Below, one piece after another: positions 48,613 through 61,693 of a stretch of 64,000 nt of DNA. Where the stretch lies: assembly GCF_028453695.1 (NCBI RefSeq), contig NC_135780.1:11777172-11841171 (forward strand). The letters run 5' to 3'. The notes under the pieces were generated by a model. The model saw nothing but the letters and a program-made list of their open reading frames with translations. It did not search any database and was not told where the DNA came from. The DNA is from Augochlora pura. Its lineage: Eukaryota; Arthropoda; Insecta; Hymenoptera; Halictidae. Position numbers and translations under genes: made by a program. The first letter of the stretch is position 1. Each line of letters starts with the position of its first letter.

Positions 48613-49887
48613 GCATATCGCCAACAAAATTCATGTAATGTACAACTCGTAGATATACATATAAATTAACATCTGTTCCTCAAATAAATGATTTCTGCGT
48701 TTGGCACGATGTCATGTAATCGAAGCAAATTAAACACCATGTTACATTTTGATTGTCCGTGGCTAGTTGTGAAATACAATAAAGTATGGTTTGCTTCGTA
48801 CACTTGAGTTTTCTTCCTTCCTTTTTTTTTTATTTTTGGTGTTTCATTCGTCGATAGTTTCATCTATGCATTTAGTCGGCCGTTCTTCACGAGGATGTGA
48901 ACATTATATTTAAGTAACGATTCGCATGCATTACAAGGTCGCGTAAAAGAAATGGTATTCCCTATTGTGTATAGTACGCTACAGTAATACTTCGTAAAAA
49001 ATACTCGACGAGTGAGCTATTTTGTACAATTACTGTCTTACAATTTGTTTCTTGTACTTATATCGCTATGTGCAAACGCGTGACATTCGACTGTTTTATA
49101 AATAAATATCTTCCCCCCGAGGATCCGGCCGACCAGAGTATTTTGCCCAATGTCAGGATTTACTGGTGTATTGCTTTTACGTTGCACTGCTAATCGATTA
49201 CATCTAATTTGTAAATGATCGATTAGCTAAATTACTATTATTATAAATGGCATCCCACCCCCTAATTGATTACATTAGAATAAACTACATGGAAGAACAG
49301 ATCTTCAGTCGTAGCAAACGAAAGCTAGACTAAAAATTTCAACAAATAGTGAAAACTGTGATATTACTTTCAATATATATACATATATATATGTATATAT
49401 GCATTTGTATATACATATATATATATATTTATATTCATATAGATATATTTATTTATTTATAATATATAATATATTACTAATTTGAAGATGCCAGTTTCCT
49501 TATCTAGATTAGAATGTCAAGGTGTTAGCAAGAATGCCAATTCAATAATATCAGAAAGTGCCGGTCAACACCTTTTCCTTTTCTAAACAAAACTTATAAA
49601 CCTCTAAAAACATCTGTTTCACCAAAAGTATAACAACAACAACAAGGCATGTTTAGTTTTGCAATAATATCACAGACAATTGAAAACGTAAAGTCTACAA
49701 AAACTGGTCTTGCTTGTGTGTGTGTGTGTATACAAATTTTGAAAAGAAAAACCGCTCAAATCGTGAGAACACGAGCATCTAAAGAATACAAATATACAAT
49801 GTATACATTAAATAGGATAAATTTTTACATTACATAAAAATGTACATTTGTCTCAAAAATTGCTTCACCGTATCATATATATATGAT

Positions 49888-49920
<33 letters not shown>

Positions 49921-51404
49921 CAACATGGCATTCTTCCTTGCACCCTTATATTGAATTATTTTTTCTTCGTAGCTGACTAGCTACAATCACATAAAAAGTT
50001 TTGGCAGCGCGACCTGTCAATATTTGTCCTTCAAATTCATCATTTCGCTAAATTATAGAATGTTTAGGTAAACAATATCCGAGTGATGTTGTATCCTGTA
50101 CACACAACATCCTCTTGACTCAAAAATTGTATAAAGTCCGCTTCTCGACAAACGACCATCGCGCAGTTCTTAACTAAATCAGTTTACTACAGGGGCAAAA
50201 ATTGAAGACTTCGAGCAAGTAACTAGAAGTGTATTAAATATAGGACGATAAACAATGCGGTAATTAATAAGTTAAACTAAATTGCACCTTCTTTGAAAGC
50301 TACACCTAACACGACGTGTTTCTCATGTCTCGAATATATCTGAGCCAGCAGTTTAACATATATCTCACAGGTAACAATTCATTATTATTCTCAATTGTGA
50401 CGCTTAATTATCATTATCGACCTAACCAGTGATACCTCGTTCACATTTCTTTCCCTTTATGTTCACGTATGATGTCGTAAGACTAGAAACGTCTCCGATT
50501 AAAAATTTTCAAATCACTTTAAATTAGTAATCGAATTTTCCGAACAGATTACACATTCTTTTGTTTCTTCTTTCTTTTGCATTTCTTTCTTATGAAAATA
50601 ACTGAATCGTATGACATTATGTAATCATAAAACACATGAAATTGTTCAGGCTGCGCTACCGTGCTGTGCTTGTAGTGTCACGCAAGTTACGCTATGATTA
50701 CAATTAGTAAATGGTTTAAGCTAATAAACTGTGTTTTAGCGAATTATTAGGAAGAGCTTTTATCACGCGGGCAGTGCCCTGTAAAAATATATACGTTCTC
50801 TCTATATAGAACTAGATGTTTAATGTATGCCAGACCAGTTCTCTCCCATCGATATCCAACCTTTGTATACGCGTCTCAATTACTTATCAGGTATTTCACG
50901 ATGCTCTTAATATTACGGATATATTTGTTTTTTGTTATTTTCTTTTTTTATAAAAATAGTTTTACCTTCTGTTTCCTACGCCCTTATGCTCCGATCAATA
51001 TAGTATCAATTCGACATGATATATTGATTCTTTAACAAAATTTTGAAACTGGTCCGCGCATACATCGTAGGATCTACATATATATACAGCATTGTTTAAA
51101 ATCATCTCAAAAGCCACGAAGAGAGTAGAAAAAGGCATGAAATGATAATATTTTCGTCATTTCAAATCCATGTTTGTCTTTAGCGCACCTCGACTTTGTG
51201 ATTCTTTTCTATCTTTCTCTTTCTCTCTCTCTCTCTCTCCCTTTCTTTCTATCTATGTGTCTGTGTGTCTCTCTTTCTCTTTCTCTTTAATTTTTGTGGC
51301 ACGCATTTTTGCAGACATATAGCTGCGTACATGACCAGATGTGTTTCAATGTAATGTGTAAATGAATGAGCACATGACATGTGTCTGGATGTGTGTAAGT
51401 GTAC

Positions 51405-51450
51405 GTGTACGTATGTATACATATATATATATATGCATGTATATATATAC

Positions 51451-51481
<31 letters not shown>

Positions 51482-51495
51482 AATTTACATATATA
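51405..51495. repeat. TATACA/TA microsatellite
   Basis: Alternating TA blocks separated by GC-containing hexamers. It may form cruciforms. Similar tracts lie at 49373-49447 and 49877-49921. Confidence 0.75.
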
Positions 51496-52245
51496 TAATC
51501 TTTTTTTAAATATATTATCAATTTCTCTATCGAATAGATATCAATTATATCTCTATACATATCTACAAAAACCTAATATATAGAACTCTATTATCATTAA
51601 TTAAACTCTCTATGAATTAATATGTATAATCGTCACAACAGGTCTAAAAAGTTTCATCGTTATTTAGTTTAGTATGCGATAGTGTTTCCTTCATTGACAC
51701 TCCGTGAACCTCTTAGTTGTGTTCATGTTTCTAGTTAACATGCTGTGAAAGAAACGATCTCCCACCTCAACACTACCATCCTATTATTGCTTGTTGCTTA
51801 GTACTACTGAATTTATTTTGGCATATAGCGAGTTCTAAACCCTGAGCGACCGCCAATTTTTTGTCATTTCTTGTTTCCCTCGCGTTAAATAGAAATGCAC
51901 CTGACAGAGCTTTCCTTTTGACGCAACCGAACGCGTCCTCGCACTCTTCTCGCACTTTTTCTTCTTACACGCCTAAAAATGGCAATATACTTCGATGCAA
52001 ATCATTGCTAACATTGGTTGCGTTCGAAAGACGACAGAGTTTTGTAATCATATATATATATATACATATATAGACCTATGTATATATGTATGGTAGAAGA
52101 TGTTAAGTCTGTTTCCTTTTCAATTATCATTATTCGAAAAGTAGAATCGCGGGAAGAATTTCTTTTCCGATTTCTTATCCGAGGATGAAAAATAACGAGT
52201 GCATGTAATACGCTATACGTGAATTCTACACGCCAACGATAAGTT

Positions 52246-54162
52246 TTATGTAATTTGTTTTAAATACCGCTTTCCTTCGCTCCACTTTGGCCAATGTTTG
52301 CGCCTTTTTTCCGCCGAGTTCGAGTAATCGTTTGGGGCCGAACGTTTCTTCGGTTTCGACGTACCCTCCGACTTTGGTGCTGGGCTAATACCTTGTACGT
52401 GAGACGTTCTAGGGTGATTCATTGCCGTGGTCACGCCTGCTAAATTTAAAAGCGCATCTGCACCCTCTGCTATCTTCCGCTGCTCATCGAAATCCGAATT
52501 CGTTTCTTCACTTGGGTATCTACTGAATAACAGAACACAAGAAACGTGTTATTAACAATCTATGATACTGATATTGCCTTTCGATAGCCATTGCGACCTC
52601 ACGAATAATATTCCTTCGACAATTTACGTTTACCTTTCTCGTTTCGCCGTAGTAATACAACTGTATGTATGGTCTTCACTAGAACTCCTAGTAATTACTG
52701 GAATCCATTTCTCAGATTCTGGTAATTTTCGCTTACGATCTACAAACAGATAACGTTATAATGAACATCTAGGTATACCATGCACGGTGCTGTGCTATCT
52801 CTACATGCAGTAGGTGTTGATACTAGTTATCAACGTACCTTTGTTATGATTTAAAATAATAGGTCCATGTTTGAAAGAAAGCATAGCAGCGGCGGCTGCG
52901 TCTACGTCACTGTCTACTTCTGTTTCTGTATTATCCGAAATGTTGCTTGATGCCAGTCTTTTGGAGAGGTACGGGAAGAGAATGGGATCTGGAAGCCGTG
53001 TGCTTGTGTTCTTTCTCGGCGGTTTTTCTGGGGAAGACAAAGTTTGAGCAGTAGGAGGCGGGAAGGGAGCACGAGACAATGCTTGTATTAAATTTGGTCG
53101 ATATTGAGCGTCTACCATCCATAACGAACCTTTGCCTAGATTCTGCAAAGTAAGTTTCTCCGTTCAGATATCGATTTACGAATAGGGAGTTTTCGAAACG
53201 GAAAAATGGGATACGAAAAGTTAACTTACCGGCGCTTTCTCCACTTTACGAAAACATTTATTCAAGCTTAGATTATGTCTTACAGAATTTTTCCATCCAG
53301 TGGGAGCATTCCTAAAATATGGAAAATGATCCAATATCCAAGCATACACTTCCTTGACTGGTAGGGCTTTCACAGGGCTATCCTCAATAGCCATGAAAAT
53401 TAAACAGGAAAATGAGTACGGGGGTTTGCTGTTTCTATGCAAATTGGGATCATATGGTATATGTGTAGGATGCTTATTCCGATTTGAAACTGGTAGATTG
53501 TTGTTGCTCAAGGAAATCTTCGTTTGATTATTTTGCGAGGAGTTGTAATGATTTTTTACCGATTCCTGAAATATTTGCATCGATTTTTGACCATTCTTAT
53601 TTGCATGCTGAAAATTCTGACTATGACTGTGCGACGTTGAATTGCTTATCTTGCCATTATTATCTGTTGCAAAATGAGAAAAGGAAACAAATGATGTTTT
53701 AATAATGCTACTGTGTCGATTAAATTTATTTAAGTTGATAATAATATATACCTGGACAATAACCGTCGTCTAGGCTTGAAATGGAGTTTGTGTTCTCAGA
53801 AAAGTCTGCTGGATCATCGCACACATTGTTATTCAATACATTTTCATTTTTTATGTCTTTGGGAGGATTCGCGATATCCAAACCCTTCAATAAATTCTGT
53901 TGATGGAGCCAACTTAAGGAAGTTAAATCGTCATCTAGCTGACTGTTCTTTTCTATAGATTTTTCGGTCATCGAGATGTCCTCATGAAGTTCATCAGACG
54001 AATTTGTCTCTATAAAAGCACTTGCGTTCTCTTCTTCCTTCATGGTGTACACTGTTTCTCCAAAACTGAATACCTGGGTGCTATTCAGTCCTACTCCAGT
54101 TTCTACGCCCGATGCATCTGGTCTATCTGGTGGCATATTGTGTCCAGTATTTTCTTTTGTCA
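52246..54162 (-). CDS. CHES-1-like: forkhead box N2/N3-like transcription factor (CHES-1-like)
   Basis: Five exons, 54162-53752, 53663-53230, 53142-52839, 52739-52634 and 52522-52246, are joined in phase. From the first internal ATG (54136) they give 501 residues. An acidic N-terminal region contains LTSLSWLHQQNLLKGL, a FOXN2/3-type motif. The forkhead domain starts KPPYSFSCLIFMAIEDSP. It continues with FPYFRNAPTGWKNSVRHNLS (helix 3 recognition segment) and ends GKGSLWMVDAQYRPNLIQAL. The C terminus keeps the family's short LLNLAG motif and a Lys/Arg-rich end. FOXN2/3 proteins are nuclear regulators linked to checkpoint and transcriptional repression. The first exon begins right after an acceptor (TTTTTAG|TG), so the true start may be an ATG split by an intron or the ATG at 54136. 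Confidence 0.94.
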
Positions 54163-57123
54163 CTAAAAACAGTCATAGATATTAAGCCGTATTAAAATAT
54201 TCACGTATAATTAGAAAATAAGTAGTTTTCTAAACTGAATTCCTTATAAATAACTGGATGTTTCAGTCAGGGATTATGGGGTCAAGGAAGTAGATGAAGT
54301 ATGTTGAGAAGATGGGTCAAAATAGACCACAATGCACTAGAGATGCACAGCAATGATTGTGGACATAAAAAGTAAAATCATTTGTTTATCGAGCGAATTT
54401 CTTTCTCGCCTTATTCGTGAAAGAGAAATGGAATTTTAACCTCGATTCCGAAAAAAACTAGATAAGCCTCGATAATTCGGCCAGCCATGAAGTAGAAATG
54501 CTGTTGCCAAGCAACAGTCACCATGTAATCTTAGCGACGTGGTTACACCTAGTTTCTCGGCCGAATCTTCGATTCTTCGCAACGTTCCATTTATTATTTA
54601 GCCTAACTTATACAATTCGAATGCGATTTGTAGTTTAAAAAACGTATGTATCACGAAGCGGTATCGCAAACGAAATGTAAATGATCGAAACTTTACAAGC
54701 ACTTGGGAAAAAATTGTCTCGTCATATTACTTCGACAGTGATAATCGATCTTTTTAAAAAGGATAGCAAGATTAAGCGCTATCGTAAAATGTAAATGACA
54801 GAAATACTGAAAATCCTGACCCCTTTGCAATCGGAGTAGGTCGAAAACATTAAATAAAAACGGCTCGGCCGAAATTTTTGGTTTACACTTTCCCAATGAA
54901 CTTTGAAAGCTCCGAACGCGTAAAGATCTACGGTCTATTTATAGCAGAGGGACGTGTGTCAACTTCAGCGGAAATAATTCATAGGGATGCGATGGAAAAC
55001 ATAGAAAAGAACGGTAAAGAGGTTAATCATTCTGAATACGGTTCGTCCCCTATTTTTGGTAGCATATAGGAATACTATAATTAAGAATGGACGCGTAGCC
55101 AGAGCGAAATTGAATTTCCGCGCATGCGACGCGCCTGTAGCCTCGAACCCAGAGTGCCAACATCGTCATTTGTTTATCCGCTAATAAGCGACAAAATGGC
55201 CGCGCTATTGAGAACACATTGGACTCTGAAAATAAACTTTGAGGAGATCGATGCGTTCCTCGATACTATTCACGATAGTCCATTCTCCTAAACGATAGTG
55301 TCACGGGTATATCGTGTGTGCTACATTTCGCGGATTCCATACGACCAATACTGTACTTTTAAACAGTCTTCGAGAAAAATGGCGTCTACACGGCGCACAG
55401 TCTGTTTTCCCAACATGTTTCTATGGCCTTGTTGTTAACGCGCTGCAACGTGAACATGTTCGGAACATCATTTCGGAACGTTCGCGTTTCTTAGTTTTGA
55501 ATCGGAGACCGGTCAGCAAACTCGTTCGAAGTTCGGACAGCGACTGCACACGGATACGTGGAACGCGATGGACAGATTTATCGCGGACTATTCGTTTTTC
55601 ACGGGATGGCTTTGATAGAACGTTCACGAGATTTCAAATCAAACAGAATCAAACAATTCCACGGCGAGATCGTGATTCCACGTAAATGGCCGTAGAAAGA
55701 TTGTAGAACTCGCGAAAACATGCCACTGCGTTACTTGTTGAATTCAAATATGGAGTTGATAATGATTACGAAACTGGAGCAAACATGAAAATGGCCACGG
55801 TTGCGTTTGCACACGATATCAATTCCCTGTTCTGGGAGTAACGCGGCTTTTTTTCAAAATCTTTCGATCGACAGTTATCGCGACAGATATTAAAGAAACG
55901 AACGAGATTTCAGCGCACCGAAAAAAGCTTCTCCATCAACCATATTTTTAATGTATTCTTATGTACGCGTCATCATTTCAGATTTTGGATTTTGAGAGAA
56001 CGAAACCGTACTTTCGTGACTCCGCGATCGAATGATTATATCCGATCAACGTTTACGTGAATCTCACGATTTACGGGAACATTTTTTAGCGATAGCCACA
56101 TTGGAACTTTTAACGAATGAAACGGCGTTTTGCGTCTTTTGAATTTTTACCGTTCCACGAAATTATTGTCACGCGGAAGGATCTCGTCACTTGGAAACGA
56201 ACACGAAAAATACTGCGAGAACTTTTTGAAAAAAACTCACGTATTCGAGTAGACAGACGGCAGTCTTCGTTGGTTTTCTAAAGACGGGCATCTCAAGCAC
56301 ACTCTACACAACACCCAGCTGATTGAGACGCCATATTTTGACGTCATCACGTGTTTGCCGAAACATTTATCGTAACTCGAACATCGATGTATCGCATTTG
56401 ACCCGGGAAAACATAAATGTGTCGTACTAGAACCATATAATTCGCACTTTCTTTTAAACATTGTCACGAATCCGAATATTACATAGATAGTTGGTAAATG
56501 AATAACTATACTGTTCAAGCTTCTAGAACTTTATTCCACTATTCTCAATCGTCGTAGTGTATTTATATAGACAGTAGTTCTCTTTTCTCTTACGTCGCCT
56601 ATTACCGATTATTGATACTGAAAATTACAACAGAAAATTCATTTAATTATTTCTGGGAACTAAAAAGACATCTAAATGACGTTCATAACAAAATTTGTCT
56701 TGTTCCATCGAATAAGAATATCTTTGTTTCATACATTATAATTCCATTCATACATACTGCTACAATATACTGCACCATTATACTTTATACTGTGTGAAAT
56801 ATTAGAGTCATAACGATGATTTGCTTTTGTAAACGTGGTATTTCGCAGCGTAGATAAATATATATTTACATGGCACAATCATAGGAAAAACCTTTTATAA
56901 TAAAGTAAATAAATATTTCATTTCAGTTCGTTCGATGGCCTGGAATTCGATAATCAATTGATACCTGCGCAAATATAGAAAGTTTTGTAAAAAATTTAAA
57001 AATGAGAAAATTAGTTCTTCTGATCGTAACTCGTGTTAACTCACAATTCATCGTTTACTGCGCAGAGGAGTTTATGACATTCCTAAGGAATTAATTTTGT
57101 TTCATCTTCTTACATAATTTCTC
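54163..57123. other. no coding exon recognised between forkhead and ZFYVE1
   Basis: Leader exons and the promoter of the forkhead gene should be here. A minus-strand frame at 56237-56518 ends at a strong donor (AATAC|GTGAGTTTT) and might be an untranslated or unrecognised exon, but joining it to the forkhead gene does not preserve frame. AATAAA on the minus strand at 56530-56535 could end the ZFYVE1 transcript. Confidence 0.4.
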
Positions 57124-59714
57124 TTAATCGTCCTTTTTGTTTAAGCAAGAGTCACAAATGCGAACCGGTTTATCCCATCCCCTATAAGGTACAGGTTTGT
57201 TATTTTGCGAACAGCCTTGACATACTCCATGCCCACAATCTCTGCAGTGATGCAACGGAACGGAGTCAGAAAATTTTATATTGCATATACAACAACTGAC
57301 AACTTCCGAATCGGGAGTCCAATATAATGGTCGGGTTCTATCCTTTATAAGCGCTGGAATCAATTATGAAAACGTTGAGCATCCAAACATATCATTTAGA
57401 ATGACGGAATCATTATTTTCTTATAGCCTTACATTTCGAATAATTGAAAACTGTTCCTACTGCGCTTAAGGTAGAGACAACGTGTTCTGAGACTTTTCTA
57501 GCGCTCACATCGTCCGATGTATTCGAATCTTCGTCATTAGAACTAGTATCTTTAGCGTAACAGTTATCACAGACACGGACCGGCGTATGCCAATTCCTAT
57601 GCGGAACAGTTTTTTTTTTCGACGAACATTGTGAACAAAAACCTTCGCCGCATGCTCGGCAATGATGCTTCGTGTCCGTTAGCCCGAACACGGTTTTACA
57701 TTTATGACAACGCCAGATCTCGTTGTTAGGTCTCCAGTATGATGGTGCTACTTGATCAGCAACCCATGCGGACAAAGCTTTCGTCGATTGCAATGAAACA
57801 TTACTAACGGCATCACTAATGTACGATACACCATCTATTACTTTTTGCGCAGTGTTCTGTGAACCTACATTATGATTTGCCTATAAATAAACGAAACAAT
57901 GAAGAAATAAAACAGCAAGTGGTTTAATACGACAAAAAATTATATACTTGTAGTATACCATGTCCCACACGTGCGTAATTTCCGTGCGTCCGACGAATTC
58001 TTCTTTTGGGTCTTTATTGCCATACCAATACTGTCGACTTCTATAGATCTCTCCGCAATAAGGGCACTCTATCACATCTCCTGCCCAAGCATAATTAACT
58101 AAACCATACCAACTATTATTAGTTTGTGTATGAATACGTTTCGTGACTCGCACCTCGTTTCTATTGCTGTGACATTTTTTACATACGTATACTAGATTTT
58201 CATACTGATCTTGATATCGACACCTACGAAAACAATTCAATCAAGCATTATCTGGTTTCCCCAACTGCAATCATTTAATGCAGATTTGGGTATATTGCAT
58301 ACTTGTTTAGAGAATGTTGTCGCATTTCTATGCCAAAGTCAATCAACTATAACCGTTTTAACGATTAGTTGCACAAAATATTACCCAATTCTGATTTAAT
58401 GCAATTTAATCACAAAACAGACCTAGAGTCGCTATTGTGTGGTACTCCCTCTCGAAGATGGCCCATGCTGTTGGTGCATCTACACCCACAGCTGAGACAC
58501 TTAACGGGACAAATAAAACATTGATCAGAAAATAAGCAATTAGAGTAGTCGTTGATTTCCTCGGGAGATTTATCATTCAAAATTTTTAACGTATTATAAA
58601 CTGATTCTGGATGCCTGGCACATCGAACGGCCAATTCTTTTTTTATAGCATCGTACAATGGCTCATAATCAGCTGTGGACCTCGTCGCTTGCAGACCAAC
58701 GTATTTCACAGAACTGAAAGCCTCTGTTTTCAGCTTCAGTTCAGCAAATCGCTTTTTAAGAATATCTTCCGCAGTTTCTGTACCATCTGCAACAGAAGGA
58801 AAATAATTTATTTTATATAATACCGACGCTGATAAGAGAATTTAATGGTGAAATTACTGTTAATCTGAAAATATAGCAATATGTACCATAAGAGAGAGGC
58901 TTGGTGTATCTAGTTTCATGTAGTACTATAATACTGGGTCCCCATGCGCTTAAGGAGTTGTCAACGCCTTCTCTTTGTCTTGCTGCTTGTAAAGCAGTTT
59001 GGAAATAATGATTGTATGCTTCAGAGGCAGTACCAAGAAACGTGAAAAAATTCCTATTCAGTCTTTCGATCGGCGTTCTGTACACTATGACATCAGACAA
59101 AGCAAAAACTTTGAGCAGTAACCTTGTTTGGTCACTTTCATAAGTTGAAATACCTGAAAAAAATTATTTAACTATTATAGCATTCTTGTACTCAGTTTTA
59201 ATGTACGCCATACAGATATAAATGTTAAAATACCTAGCAAACCTTCTGTATCTAAACAAATCACTTTAAGAATTGGATCAAATGCAGCCCAGACACCTAA
59301 TGTGCAAGAGTTCTGACCATTTGACGTTTTAAACACTTCTTCTCCTTTGAAAAATGTCTGATTCAATGTATAACTCTTTCCATCGCCTGTATTTCCAAAA
59401 ATAGATACCACTTTTACTTTCAAATCCTTCTGATTATAATTCAATTTCTCCGCAAACTGTTTTGCACTAGAAACCATAAGATTTTCTCGTCCATCAATCA
59501 ATAAGAAACTCTTTGAACAATTGGAGTAGTGGCACTCTGTTTGTAAACCACTCGATGATATTGTATTAATGTCGGAACAATGCACTTCCCTACTGCAAAT
59601 GCTCATACTGTCCAAACTCTCCATAATGGCTGGTCTATTCGCTTCGAACTTACGTTCTCTTGATAGTGCACTCATAATGCAGTTATGAAATGCTACTTCT
59701 GGAACATTAAACAC
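57124..59714 (-). CDS. ZFYVE1: ZFYVE1/DFCP1 orthologue (ATPase + double FYVE)
   Basis: Six exons, 59714-59234, 59153-58887, 58786-58423, 58223-57959, 57880-57433 and 57353-57124, keep phase and give 684 codons (human about 777). The order is: a short N-terminal region; a P-loop ATPase/GTPase-like domain with Walker A GNTGDGKS and an LDTEGLLG switch; a Cys-rich region (CLSCGCRCTNSMGHLREGVP); a treble-clef-like segment (VIECPYCGEIYRSRQYW); then two FYVE domains. The FYVE signatures are HHCRACGEGFCSQCSS and HHCRDCGHGVCQGCSQ. FYVE domains bind PI3P; the vertebrate protein marks omegasomes and lipid droplets. No in-frame ATG begins the first exon as shown: the frame is open from a TGA upstream, and the first in-frame ATG is at 59675. 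An acceptor CTGCAG just upstream could join an earlier exon. The zinc-binding N-terminal part of vertebrate ZFYVE1 is not visible. Confidence 0.93.
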
Positions 59715-61693
59715 ATTGTCATCTACTGCAGCAGATTCTCACCCACTAAATTTAAAGGGATAGAAAGAATTAATGTTATCGAATTATATGCATTTGAATA
59801 ATCGCGTTAGATTAGCGCAGTTGGTATGTCGGTAAATAAACCGGAAAAAAAAAACCGAATGCGATGTACCAATGACGCAGAACGATGCGTTATTGGGCAG
59901 CGGCACATAACAATAGAAAAGCAGAACAAACATACATACGTGGATTGTAGTTTTTGTAAACATTTACTTATACGAATTGATAGAAACCATGATGGCGACG
60001 TTCCTTACTTTTTCAGGATTCAATGATTTATGACGTTTAGAGAGCATCACAACAAAAGCGATTAATATTTTGGCGGCTCCATGAACGTAAACCGGGAACA
60101 AAGCATTCGATGCAATCTCGTGGCTTCAAATAACAGTTATAAACAACGGCTCCATTACGAGCAATTAGCAGTACAGCTGCGGATGCGCCGATTGCAACAG
60201 GCAACTCTTTGAAAAACAGATTGAAAGCAATTTCAAGGCTAACGTTCCGCGCTTCCTTTTGTCCTGGGATGTGGGCGACTTCTCCTCACAACACGTATAG
60301 CGCCACCTCGTGGATTATAAGAGTAAGAACTTCAACAAGCAGTTGCGTCCTCTTTTTACTTTCAAGCGCACCCTTCTATCTTTTACCACAACCATAATGG
60401 ATATGTATTATAAATGATGTGTACATGTCGTACATAACGCGCACGCATGTTGTTTCATAGAATTATAAATAAAATTATAAAGCCATTGATCGTAACGCTG
60501 CAATCCTTTCATATTTGTATTACAAAAAGTTACGAAACATCGTCGTGTATTGTGAATCATTAAATTTCTGGAAAATTACCGATGCAATTGTGTATTCGAC
60601 TCAAGAAAAGGAAGGGAGCAATTACTGGTGGAAAACTATGTATCATTGTATATACATAAACATACATACTTCTGATACTTGGCATCGGTCAAATGTTATC
60701 AGATTTCTTTCGTGAAATGCTACGTTTCCGATTCATCGTCAATTATTACGTGAATCAGTGATAAATTTTGCGGCTCGATATTCGCAACGCTTAAAATAAA
60801 ACTGAATCGTCAGGGTATTATAAACTGAAATGATTAATCGCAATTATGACCTTAAAAGACCGTAATATGACTTAGGATGACATTCATATTTTCTCTCTTT
60901 TCCCATTATATACATATACATTTGTTTCATATGTGTGTACGTTTGCTACACTCTTCCCAAGCAACTCTTCGCTGTTAGACATTTTAACATTTCTTCGGCG
61001 ATGCTTCGTTTAATTCGGGAACAACGCGCAGCTTTCTTTTACAAGAAATCGATATAATAAATCGTTGTTATGGTACATATGTACATTGTTACCGAAGTGA
61101 GACTATGAAATATTTACAGCAGTTGTATACCAACAATGTCACACTTTACGAAAGGTTGACTTGATGTAAACATATAATTGGAATTCATGGTAAGTTATTG
61201 CTGCGTCATTTGACGAATTCAATTACAAAGATTCTTGGTTTTCGTTCGTTTGCACTGTGCCTTCTTAGTCACGACGCTGCGTACGTTTTGAAGTAGCCAT
61301 ACGATACGCGATCACTAATACGAACGAGAATTCGGTAAAGTCGATTGCGACACCGCTCGACTATCGAATGTGAACCGTTCAAAATATCGATATACTGATT
61401 GACGAGGAAGTGCTGATAATACATCGCTGGCGGACCGCTAGATTATTGAGGTTGATTTTCCATTTCGTCGTACGTGACATCGTTCTGCGTGGCCACGCGC
61501 GATTCTACCTCCAGGACAGTCTCGTTGGAATGAATGTCAGTAAAATCTGAGATCGACTGGTACGGCACACGTGCCATAATGTTACCGAAAGACTCGGTCG
61601 AGGAGAGTTTTAGGATTCATTTTTCTCCTTTGCACGATAGCCAGTAAACCCGCCCCGACGAAATTTTCTTTGACCGCGGCAAATCATCGAACA
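59715..61693. promoter_or_regulatory. divergent region ZFYVE1 / rabaptin-5
   Basis: About 2 kb lies between two head-to-head genes. It must contain the rabaptin promoter and, if there is no upstream exon, the ZFYVE1 promoter. The 60.4-61.4 kb part is AT-rich with no recognised exon. One short minus-strand frame (61443-61577) is listed separately. Confidence 0.45.
61443..61577 (-). CDS. short hypothetical ORF (44 aa)
   Basis: The complete small frame starts MARVPYQSISDFTDIHSNET and ends TYDEMENQPQ. It is acidic, has no membrane segment and shows no motif I recognise. It lies about 120 bp upstream of the rabaptin start codon on the opposite strand. Its low-complexity-free composition is gene-like. 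It could be a small protein, the terminal exon of an unseen minus-strand gene (CTCAG acceptor at ...GATCTCAG|ATTTTAC), or chance. Confidence 0.25.
   Translation of the reverse strand: MARVPYQSISDFTDIHSNETVLEVESRVATQNDVTYDEMENQPQ

Larger units (their letters stand above)
47401..52245. other. AT-rich convergent interval, probable 3' UTRs
   Basis: This is the space between the stop codons of the p24 gene (+) and the forkhead gene (-). It is strongly AT-rich without coding frames of note. AATAAA on the + strand at 47718-47723 could end the p24 transcript. The interval contains (AAT)n at 48548-48610, TA/TATACA microsatellites at 49373-49447, 49877-49921 and 51411-51490, and a CT tract at 51213-51245. 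Long 3' UTRs would explain the lack of genes. Confidence 0.5.

Noticed and set aside
55314..55685. 123-codon + strand frame
   Set aside because: It has no motif and Arg/Ser-rich composition typical of random frames in CpG-rich promoter-like DNA.
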